64,000 bases of DNA, from the NCBI RefSeq assembly GCF_015832195.1, contig NC_052033.1, forward strand, positions 2,294,001 through 2,358,000. The letters are read 5' to 3'. The stretch is from Motacilla alba alba (taxonomy: Eukaryota; Chordata; Aves; Passeriformes; Motacillidae). Both the position numbers and the translations under genes were made by a program. Below the pieces are notes generated by a model. That model had not been told where the DNA came from. It ran no database searches and was given only the letters and a program-made list of their open reading frames with translations. Positions 39,301 through 51,300 of the stretch are shown here, in pieces; position 1 is the first letter of the stretch; the number at the start of each line of letters is the position of its first letter.

Positions 39301-42300
39301 AAACACAAAACAAAACATCTCCACAACCCCAGACTGCAAACAGGGACAGTGCAGAGCATTAACATCTCCCTGACTTCGTGCAGCCTCTACTGGAAACTCT
39401 ACCTAATTCAATTTTTGAAATAATCCTTAAAATACAATTTATACATTAAAAAGACAAACTGTGCTATGCTATAGAATAAAAGCCTCAAAAAACCTGGTTC
39501 CTCTGTTGCTCTTATAAATTCAACAACTTCCACTAAAGGCCACAGATGTGTCACGTCCAAATTATTTCAAGTGCTTTTAAATTCACTGAGCAGGAAATAA
39601 TATGGGATTACAAATAATGGGGGAACCAGCCTTTCCTAATAAAAAACAGGACAAGTTCATAAAAGCAAACAAAATAAATCTACAAAAAGTTTTCCAAACT
39701 ATCTTAACAGATAAAATTAAGTGCAGGAAATTAGTAAGTAAAACCTGAAGGCTGCTGGAAAAATAACCTGTGCACTGCAAAAATGACCCTGTCTGTTAAT
39801 TCTGGAGCACATCTCAATTGCAAACCTGTTTCCCCTCTGTGTAAATACTCCTGTCCCAGTGCTGCTGTCTCTGTGCTATCTTCCTATGACTCCAAATGAT
39901 TCTGTTTTACAAAGTTTAAAGATGAATAAAGTTACATTTTTGAATGAATGATGCAAAACTCTCCACAGCTGTTTGGAAGGCAAACCAAGACCTGTGAGTA
40001 GTCTCAAAACCTGAACCTGCCCAACATTTTCAAAAGTTCTGCTTGGAGAAAACATCCTTTTTTCTGATGAAAATTATACAGATTTAGGCTGTCCTGGTAA
40101 AAAAGCTCCTTAAAACTCACCCAGATCTGCACAAATGTTGTTTCACAATAGAATGGGCTCCATTTAAAGGCTTCTTTGGCAAGAAAGGGAGGTTTAGTAC
40201 TGAAGTTTTTAAACATTGTTAGAATTGCAAGAAATGAAAAGATCACAGTAAGTAATAAACATGGACACATTGGCAGTGCTTTGTTTTATAGAAATAAAAA
40301 CATAATTAACATTGGGCCACAGCCAACAGGAAATCCTCAAGGGAAAGTGAAATGTTAACTAAGCTGTGGCAGGATGCAGTTGTTTTCCCTCAAAATAACC
40401 CTATAGCTATTTGGATGGCAGAAATTGTTTTCCTTCAAGTTGTTGGTCTGTGATAAATACCAGAGCACATGAGCACGATACAGGCAAACCAAAACATTAG
40501 AACCTTATATAGATAAAAAAGAAGATATTAAGAAGAGGTTGTTTACTAATTACATACTAATTATTCGGGGTTTTATATATACATTTAAGAGCCACCTACA
40601 AGTCTTTAATCTTTCAAATTTTCATTTTCTGAAAGGGATTCTGGTTCATTACTGAGCATTCAGAAAGCTCTGATTTGGGTTTCAGCAGTGACATCACCCT
40701 TGTGTGAAAATTGAGGGCAGCTCTCTCAGCATCACTTGGCTGCCCCCCAAAACCTGGCTGTTCATGGGCTGAGCACCCACCAGAGGGTTTTAGGTTTACC
40801 TGGCTGTTCATGGGCTGAGCACCCACCAGAGGGTTTTAGGTTTTCACATGAGCACCCTAAAGGAGCCCAAAGCTGAGCTGCTTTCAAATCCATTTTGATG
40901 GAAGTTCAAAGTAAGAAAAACACTGCCCCTGTGAGCTGCCACTTAGTGGCACAGGATTATAAAAGGAACAGAGATGTTTGGAGCTTTTAACTTAGACCCA
41001 GTTCAGGTTTTTAAAACTTAAGCTCCTCACTCTCTAGTAACCACGAAGACCCTAATTTGCGACCTACAATCCCCACAGGGAAGCCTGTGTTATCTTCTGT
41101 TGTTTCTTTCCTCAGCTGGAGGATGCTGGAACCCTGCCAGGCTCTCCTGATGTAATGAGCAGGAGAGCATCAAGCCCACTCCTCAGCACTTGCAGGGAGG
41201 ATCTGCTGCTCCAAAAATCTCTTTAAATCATTTCTGTTGGCAACACCGTTTCTCATTTCTTATTCCCCTCATATCAAAGCTGCATGAGTTAGAAATGCTA
41301 GGAAGAGTTATGCACAAGTAATTTAGATTAAACCAAATCTAACTCAAACCCAGCTTTCTGCTCCTATTTCTAAGTAATTCACCAGTGCCTTGAGAGCAAG
41401 CTCCTACAACCAGCAAGGACTGTATCTATCACATTATCTATCCCTTTCTACCCTGTTTTTTCCCTCTTCTTTTCCAATGGAAAATGAAACTCCTTAGAGC
41501 ATTCTTCATTTTCACCAAGTGTTTACCAACATCTGCTTCCCATCAATGGCTTTTAAGTTCTGCCTTCAAAGGATCTGGAGAACTTCTGGGGATGGGTGAC
41601 AACTTGAATAACAAGACTGTAACTTGGCCTCTATTTCCAAACTAATAAAGCATACACTTCAATCCCAAAAGGAACTGTTAATCCTTTGTGAACTCCTATC
41701 TAGGGCTGTGCAGCACAATTAAAATCCACTTCTTTGCTTGCAGGACGTGTGACTGTGACAACTTCCATCTGTCAACTCCTCCCTCATGATACAGGAATGG
41801 AATCCACGAGTCCTTATTCATTATATTCCCTGAGAGTGACTGGCAGAGCACGTCATGACCCACACAGGTGACAAAATGCCCATGGTAACTACAGACTTGT
41901 AGAGCTGCAGGATTTTAGATGAGCACTCAACTGTGCCCCGTGGCACGGGCTCTAATAACACAATCATGCTTTGCATGGAAAAGAACCTGCTGGATGAACT
42001 TGGTTGAGGACTGCAGAATCTCCTGGTGACAGGATTCTCTGCAGAGGCTGCGAATGCACAGCCAAGTGGAGAGGGAATTGGAGTAGGGAAAAGAGTTAAG
42101 CAGCACGACTCCAAAGTGCAGGGCCCTGGCTGCGTGGGAGGCAAGACACTCACTGCTGGCTTCCCGTGCTTTGGCTGTCCCAGATGGGAGATGGTTTGTG
42201 GATGTTTCAGGCCTGTGTACATTTCCACCAGAGCACGAGGATGCTGCTGTGCAGCTGCCATGTGCTGCCTGCACTGGGAAAAGGGGGCCCCTGCACTCCT

Positions 42301-45300
42301 GCCTGAAGGGAACTCGCTGGGATCCATCCCTTGGAACTGCCCTGCTGCTCCGTGTGCGAGACAAGCACAGCTACAGTCCCTCTCTGGCACAGCCACGAGC
42401 AAACACAGCGGAGCAGAGACACACGCTCCTCGCTTCCATTCAGACAAAAAGCCTTCAAAATATTTCCCTGTCTGACCTTTTTACTTGTGCCATACCAAGT
42501 ATAAGGTTTAATTTATGCCTGCTACAACGTGATCTAAATTTCAATGTCAGAACCATATTTTAAATTGTCTTCACTATTACTCATTTTGTACTTTATTGCA
42601 TGCTGACTTAAATATATTGTGAGAGCTGGCTTTGCTTGCCTTGGAAAATTAAAAAAAAAAATAAAAGAGAAGATCAAAGATCTGCTTATCTTAAAAGATC
42701 TTAGAATCTTTCTAGCTCACATTTTTTCAGGAAGCACAACACTCACTTTAACCTGGTCAGGGGGCAGCTTGAGCAGGCTGGTTACGTGTTCATAGGCAGC
42801 TTTCTGAATATGTAAACATATTGCTTCAAAGAAACCCTTCCTTTGCTGCTGTCCACGCTCCAAAGGAATCACTGCAGATTAACACCAGCTTTTAAATTCC
42901 ATTTTCAAAATCTGAAGGGCCCAGGACTGTTAAGTATTCTTCTATAAGGTGTTAATTATTTGAATAACATTAACAATGCATTGCTGTGTATGAAGAGTTT
43001 CGCAAGCACCAATGTAATCCTCCAAAAATCACCTTAATGAAAAACAAAACCTCACCTAAACCCAGCTGAAAATCCACTTTCAGGATACTTCCATTACAAT
43101 TCAGGAATCTGAATTCTTGTTTCATGGGTAAAGTTTTAAATATGGATTAAATAAGCTAGTCACATATGTTGGGCTGACCAAGTACAAAGCCATTTAAATA
43201 TTACTCCTTCTGCAGCACATTATTTCATTAAAATAGGTACCCTCTACTCTGAACATGTTTGACCAGACTGGGGAAAGTAAGACTATTTTTATACAGACAT
43301 TAAAGCAAATTTGAAACATTCCAAAACATCAAAGGAAAAAAAGGATGGGAATGAGAGAACAAATCTCACCTGGAGAAAAATGTGGTTAAAAAGTCAGTAC
43401 TTAGCCATGACCATTATGAAAAAGAAACTTAGAAACAAAACTCAGATGTAGAATTTGAAAGTGTACTGCATGATTAGATTTATTTTGGAGAGGTCTGTGG
43501 TCATGATATAGATATGGGCTGCTAGTGTAACTTTTATTTAAATACCTCTCTTTTAAGTATTTTTCCTATTTTTAATGCATTTTTTATTCCTTGCTGCTTG
43601 TCTACAACAGCACCTTGCCTTTGATTAGAAAAATTCCTAAATATCTAAACCCTGTCTTTGAAACACAGCTGAAGTTAGGATAACCTAACTTCAGCCACCC
43701 TGAATATTACCACCTTGAATCAGTCCTGCTTTTTGAGAACCACACAAAATCCAGGACGCTGCCTCTGCCTGACCCCTGAGAAGAGAACTGTTTCTTCATA
43801 AAAGACAGCAAGCTGGACAGAGAAACAGCAGCAGCCTAAATTCATGCAATTGTTAACAAACATCTGTTGCCAAGAGATGTTTTGCAGAAAAGAAACAGAT
43901 GCAGACTGTCTAAACACACCGAGCCTGCGCAGTGGGGAGAGCAGACAAATAACAGAAGAAAGGTTTGCCAGAAGCCCCCAGCCTCTCCCATGGCTGAATC
44001 AAAAGGTGTTAAAGAACTGTGGAAGAGATGTTAAAATGAACACGGATCCACAATCTAAGAATGTACAATGCTATAGACCAAATATTGTTTCAAGCCTTTC
44101 TTACATTCATTTAGATTATGGAAATTTGTGTCAGGCTCCATGGATTCTGTCCTCATGACAACACAGCTTCAGAGTACAGGAACAAGCATATTCTGGACAT
44201 AAACACAGGATTTCTACCCAACACACCGACAGGACAGACAGCATTCAGCAATTGGCACTGGTATAAAGCATCTCTTAAACCTGTTTTATGAAGTATTTCA
44301 CAGAACTGTTGCCATACCTGGGCCAAGCAGCGGGGACCGGTTCGGCTGGGCACTTGACTGGTGCGATGGCTGAGGTTCAACCATGTTGGTGTTGATAATG
44401 GTGCTAGTGGTGGTGGTGTTGGTTGTGGTACTGCTCTGAATTATAGGATTATTTCTATCCCACATGTTTACAGTCTTGTTGTTGTTGTAATTTGGGTCGC
44501 CCCAAGCTGAGGTACCATCATCGATTTCCATCTTGCGGCGAATGGACGGTGGAGATGGCTCTTCCCAGCCAGTTGCCTCACAGTTCTCTTTTTGTTTGGC
44601 TGGCACTGGCCCACCAACCCACCCTGACCCCGTCTGTTTCACAGAAGCAGCTCCTCCCCAGTTACTCACATTGTTGTCCTGGGGTTTATTAGCCCAATTT
44701 TGTTGGGGGCCTGGCTTTAAAGATTCCCCCCAACTTGTACCTGTATTAGCCTTGCTGTTTGTGCCATTCCCCCACCCACTGGTCCCAGACTTTGTGGAAT
44801 CATTCCAGCCAGACCCTGATCTATTGTCAGAATCCCATCCAGATCCATTCTTCTTCCCATCACCCAAGTGTCCAGGAACAGATGATGAATCTGTCCAGTC
44901 TCCACCTCCTGAAGTCCAGCTTGGATTTGATTTCTGTCCATCTCCCCAGTTTTGAGATTTGGGTTTCTGAGGTTCACCCCAGGTAGGTGATTTGTCCTCC
45001 TGATTTGCGGTCCCACTCCAAGTGTGGCCGCTTTTGGCAGCAGCAGCATTATTAACAGTAGTAGAGCTTGCTGACTCTCCCCACCCCCCCGGGCCATTTG
45101 GTGCTTTGTTGTTATTGTCTCCCCAACCTGTATTTGTTGGAACAGCTGCCGGTGGAGAGTTGACCCACCCAGATACTGAAGAGGTATTTGTACTGTTCAT
45201 GATGGACCCATCGTTCTTCCCCCCTGAGTTTGAAGATTGAGTAGCTGCACAACCCCAGGCCTCAGTTCCATTGTCATTCTTCCGTTCAGACCTCGGGGAC

Positions 45301-48300
45301 TCTTCAAATTCCCAGGCAGTGTTTTGCTTCACAGGGGTCTGTCCCCACCCCGTATTGGACAGGACCCTGGGGTCAAGGTCATTTCTTGGCAACTGAACTT
45401 GCCCTTGGTCTATCATCCCTTTGTCTCTCCTCCTGCCCTCTCCAGCCCCCTCCCTCCCAGTACTGCCTTCATTTTGACTCCCACCGCTGTCATTGCTTCC
45501 TTCACTAGCCGTGGTGCCAGATGCTGCAGCTTTGGCCCAAGAGTTCATTTGTTCATTGCCCTGCTGCATGGCAGGATTCGGACTGGTAACACTCGAGCTA
45601 TCCCACCCTGTTGATCCTTTCCCATTGATGTCGCTATTGGAATGCTGGTTTGGGGGCTTGCCCCACTCCCCGTTGACGCCGTTGCTGGCGCCGCGGTTGG
45701 GGTGGCCCCAGGCTCCAGAATGCACACTGCCAACCCCGCCACCGCCCCTGCCCCACGCCAGGACCCCGGGGCCAGAGGGGGGCCCCGAGTCCCACGCGTT
45801 CGCTCCGTTTCCTTCCTTTTGCACAGCACTGCTGGATCCGTTTTGTTTAGCACTTAATGCTGAGTTCACAGTGTCTCCATTCCCCTGACTGAACCCAGAA
45901 TTGCTGTTTCCTGCGGCAGGATTACCTGGGGACATCCCCCATACTGAACTGCCCATTCCTTCACCACTGCCCCCGCTGACTTGAGAAACCGCTGTTCCGT
46001 TAGCACCAGGAAGGCCTTGCAGGTGGGGCGGGATGATGGCCCCCATGCCCACGGCCATCCCCCAGTTCGGCAGTCCGTTTGTCTGCATTGCATTGATAGG
46101 GTTTGGTGAAGAGTTCATGGGGTTAGTGTTATTTGGTCCATCAGTGTTAAGGTTCTGAGGTTGTACGCTGAAAGACACATTCTGAGAAGTGGACGTTTGT
46201 GGTTCTGTGCTCTCTTGCGGCAGCAAGTTTCCCCAAGCACCTAAGGTGCCTGTTGGGTTCCCATTCTGGTTGCCCATGTTCTGACCTATGGCACTGACTG
46301 GACTGCAAATACTGGAAGGGTTGCCTGCTCCCACAGTTCCTTCATGTCCAAGTACAGGCCAGGCAGCTGGATTGGCATTAGGGTTAAGGTTAAGATTAAT
46401 GCCAGCATTCGAGTTGGAAGCACCCCAGCAGTTCTGACTTCTACCGTCTCCCATCATGTTGTCCATCTTTCCATCCCCACCACTGGCAGAGCAGTGAGCT
46501 AGGCCAGAGCCGGAGCCCGCAGCCACCCCCCACACCCTGGCCGAGCTGCCGTTGCCGTTGGCTCCACCAGCTCCAAGGGCACTCTGGTTAGAAGTGCTTT
46601 GGACGAGTGCTCCGTTGGCGCCATTATTGCCATTAGTTTTCTTTGTATGTCCAGTGAAGTTGCCTTGGGCACTCCCTGTAGCCATGCTACTGTTCTCTGA
46701 GCCACAGTTGGAGGCAGAGTCAGTGTCTGTAGTACATTCTGAGGCAGACTCAGTCTCAGCTCCGGTAATGGAAGGCCACGCTTCCTTGTCAGTCCTGTCT
46801 ATTATCACTTTATCCCAGCTGCAGTTGCCTTCACTCCTGAAAGCGGGCTGCTGTCCCCAGTGGGAATTCTCATAATGGTCTCCCAATCCACTGTGGCTGA
46901 GATCTGAAAGGATCCAAGGTTAGAAATGAGTCCACTGTTCAAGCACTGCAAAGCCCTCTATTAAGCACTGTTTGACATCACTAGTTACAACACTACATTC
47001 TGCTAAAATTTAGAGTACATTCTCTAACATAACACAGCAATTTTCCTCACTACAATGGATGGAGCACGATGCTCCTATTAACTTGTTTGGGATTTTTTTA
47101 ATCTGACAAAACTCTCGATTAAAATAACTGAACAATTTCATTTTAGAACAGAGCAAGTGTTTTGTAGCCCCCAGTTATCAGTAAAAATAATAAGCAGGCA
47201 ATAAATAAGAAGAGCAAATATACTAATCTATGTGAAAAGTGTAAAAAGCAAATTTGGAAAAAACACAGAAGAGTATCTAGCAGATTCTTACCATTTATTT
47301 TGACTCAATTCTCATTCTTCAGAGAAACACAATGAAAGTGCATCCAACAAAAAAAATGTAAAATGTCAGCCTGCCCTGAGATATTACATACACACCCACA
47401 TCAGTGAATTCATACTGCATTTAGGTTTGCAACCCTTCCTGGAAACAAAGAAACAAATACAGACAACAACCTTCACTGTTGGTGCCACTTATAAACGCCA
47501 CTAATGTATATTTTAGCAGAGAACTTGGGAATCTCTAAATAACTGACAGCTTTGTCAGGAAACTTACCTCTCACAGGCTTTACTCGTGGTTTATACATCA
47601 TTTGGGATTTGTACACATGATCCCCTGTGTCCCCAAGCCAATGAAAAGTGATGCTGTGCCTTTTCAGCACTGTCACATCCTCAAACACAGACACTAACCC
47701 AAAAAATTAACCAAAAGCTCTTGAGCAGCTGCTTGCTCACCAGGGTATGAGGATAAACTGGAAGGCACAACACGTCTCATGTTAAGAACTCAAGCTTTGG
47801 TCAAGGTTTTGCATTTCCTTTCCATCCCAATTGCTCTGTACAAGATTATTTCTCTGTTTCTTCTGACAGGAATTTGATAACAAGTGTTTCAGTCTGATCC
47901 AAGAGAGCTGTATGGGAGACAATCTGCAGAAGAGCTCCTCTTAACTGCTTGCACATATCGAAGTAACAAATTTTGGTTGTCAATTATCTTTCCTTGCTTT
48001 GAATCTGCTGAAACATGGCTTCTACTCTTTTTGTGAATAAAATGAATATTTTTGTGGGGAAGATGTATGCAACAAATCTCCCGAACAAGTTGTTAACAAC
48101 GAATGCCTAATATGAATTAATTTAAATCACAAATATGTTGGTGTGATTTGCTCCTCTAATTAGAGGTGTTCTGATACTGCAAAATTTACTCCCAAGATGA
48201 GAAAAAGCTCTCTCTCTCTCTCTGACAAAATCTTGCTCACCACACATTTCACCTGTAGCTTTTTAAGGTGGTTGCTTGGTTGCCTTATGAAGATTTTGCA

Positions 48301-51300
48301 AGATGAAGAAATAACATGCTAAACCAACCCAGACTGTTTTTTTTAAACAAAATTAAATTCATTTAAGCAGAAGAAAGAAAGGAAAGGAAAAACACTCTTA
48401 ATTCATCATCTATCTTCTCATGATACCAGGAAAAGACCTAAATAATCACAGAAAATATAATTGCTAGGGTTTGAAGGGACCTTAAAAATCAGCTCATTCC
48501 ATCCCCTGACATGGGCAGGGACACCTTCCACTGTCCCAGGCTGCTCCAAGTCCCATCCAGCCTAGCCTTGGACACTGCCAGGGATCCAGGGGCAACCACA
48601 GCTGCTCTGGGCACCCTGTGCCTTACCACCCTCACAGGGAAGAATTTCTTCCATAACAATTGACAAGCACATGACAAATCTGAAAGAATATGAACAGAAC
48701 CACTTGGATTTACCTGGATTCCTTCCTCTACATGCAATGGCTGGAAAGGAAGAAAGCATCTTCTTATTCCTGGATGGATACAGCCACTGCTACAGCAGTG
48801 AGGAAGCACGTTGAACATTTACCTGATGATCTAAGATTTGCTACACAGGTGTTAAACAGAGACCAGAATCCCAGATAAGACATGGAAGGGGAAGGCAGGC
48901 TGTGCAAGGACTTAAATAGGGTCAGCAGGGTCAGAGAAATGAGCCGAGGAACATTCTTAGCAGAGCAGGAATGAACAAAGGGAAAAAAGCAGCAGCAGGC
49001 CAGGCCAGAAGATAAGAAGTTGAGGCAACCAAGGAATCAGATAAGAGGAGATTTTATTCAACCCTGTGGGTGGTGCGACTCAGGGCTGTGTTTGAGCCTT
49101 GACAGAAGGATTTGAAAGTGGCTGGAAATACGTTGTTCCAACAAAAGATCTCCTCAGAGCTGAAAGCTCAGCTCTGTGTGCAGGTGCTGCCCGAGCAGAG
49201 CCCTGCAGGGCAGGCTGGGAAGGAGGATCAGGAGAGCGCCCAGGACCTCTCCACACTCACAGGAACAGCACCATGGCTGACAAGATGAAAGGGAGCTGCT
49301 TGTTTAATCAGTTCCTTTCTCCTCTCCCCCAAAGATGGTGGTTAAAGCAGTGCTCAAATTTGAGAGCACTCAGGAAACAAAATAAAGGGAAGGGGTGGGA
49401 TTGAAGATGAAAAAATAGCTTTGAATGATTGCTGAGAGTAGGGAGCAAAACAATTCCTTAAATACGAGACCAGATCTTCAGGAGCAGTAAGAGAAACCAA
49501 GAAGAAAAGAAAATTATGATGAGAAGAACTATAAAACCCAGCAGTTGTCCATATTAAGAGCAGAAAATGGCCAAGTGCCTGGGCTCGGTTGGCCAAGCAC
49601 AGCTTGGCAGGATCCCACCAGGAATGTGCAGCTCCAACCCCTGGGCTTCCCAAGGCTTTGCAAATCCAGGTGCTCCCTTTCCTGTCCCACAGTCACTCTT
49701 CCCAAGGTTCAGATGACTCCCACGGGCTAGTCTGGCAGAGGTGCCCGTGGTGGGGATTACAGCAACTCTGTGGCGGGGATGTGAAATCAGCGATCCCCGC
49801 GGAGCAGCAGCGGGTCCCTGCGCCGCGCCTTCCCTGCTCCCACAAGCCACGGGTCAAAATCAGAGAAAAAACTGTGCAATAACCTCAGAGTGTCCAACAC
49901 CCGCTGGAACAATCGGTTGTAACACCAAGGCTGCTGTCATAAGGCTCACAAGAAAAAGGACAGATGAAGAAAATGGAAAAAAATTCACAGCATGAACAGA
50001 AACGTGCAAAAACTGGGGCTTTGCTGTCAGACAAACCAAGAGCTTGAATACAGATCTTGAAGAGAGTAAGTCTGATAGTGCTGTCTCTAGAAGCAAACAA
50101 CAAAAAGGCATTTTCCATTTTCGTTTAACTGAAAGGGGCTTGCTGCTGCGAAATAAATAATGAGTAGCACAGTCTTACTTAATCTGTAACGACCTCAAAC
50201 ATTTGGGAAAAATAATGAATGCAAAATATTTTATACTATTAAATCCAGAGAATTTTTCTGTTTGTTTGCTGTTTTTTTTTGAAAATGCAGATTTCTTTCA
50301 ACTTTCTAGGAAACTAACTCTTCACAGAAATTCACAGTATTTTCTTTTCTTTCCAAAGTTGTTAAGATTGAAATGGGAGACCCATTTTAAAAATTCTTAA
50401 GAATGGGTTCCTCTTTATTTATGCAAAAACGTGAAATAAAAGCACTGAGTCCACCAGAAGCATTTCTATCCCTCCTCTGTGAGCTGATCAAAGACTGTAA
50501 ACAAGGCACAAGGAACAGGAACCACAGGTATTCCATGTTAGCAAATCCTAGTGCTGGGACACCACAAAGTGAAAACTATTTTAAAATTAATACTTTGTGT
50601 TTCAATATCTTAATTATGCATCTTTTATAAAATATCGTTCCCCTGATCAACAACATTTCTTCAGCCATCAGGAAGGAAATATTAATTTGAGGATAATGGC
50701 TCAAATTTGTTTTTAACAAGCACAGAACTTCTGTCCAACTGCAACCATACACATGACCTGGAAAATGCACAGCTCTGAGCAGTATAAATAACAGCACGAG
50801 GGAGTTGTTTTGTTTTGGATTGCTGTTTTTTTAAAATAATATCCTTAATGGGGTGGGAGGAGATTGCTGGTGTTATTATGTAGTGTAGCCAACATACTTG
50901 ACCAGCTTCAATTCAGTACTTATTAAAAACAGAAAACATTTTTGGCTGTGTTGGGTAATGAATAATTAGTTGCAAAATCAGTTTAATGTTTACATAGATT
51001 ATAAATGCAAAATATGAGTAGAGTGAAATGGGAGAAGCTGTTGCATGCATTTCTTAGAAAAGAAAAATACTTTGCCTGCACAGGCAACTGAACCCAAACT
51101 TCCCTCTTCCTCTGAAAATTTCATTTACAATCATATTTAATTTTTTTTTTATTCAGGTGAGTTAAAAGTAACTGTATCTTCATAGCTTCCATTGCAATAA
51201 TTAGTTCAAATGCTGTGCAGTAAAACCCTGTCTCCCCAACTACAACACAACATTCAGCTGACTTTGGAACCGAAGTACAGACAGGGTACAAAATGGCAAA

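Noticed and set aside
44298..44317. Extension of the large exon ending in MATVL
   Set aside because: This is read-through past the GTATGG donor. Family alignment and the phase-matched exon at 37321 place the boundary at 44318.
45237..45888. Plus-strand open frames opposite the GW exon
   Set aside because: Shadows of the Ser/Gly/Trp-rich coding strand, with no independent start context or splice evidence.
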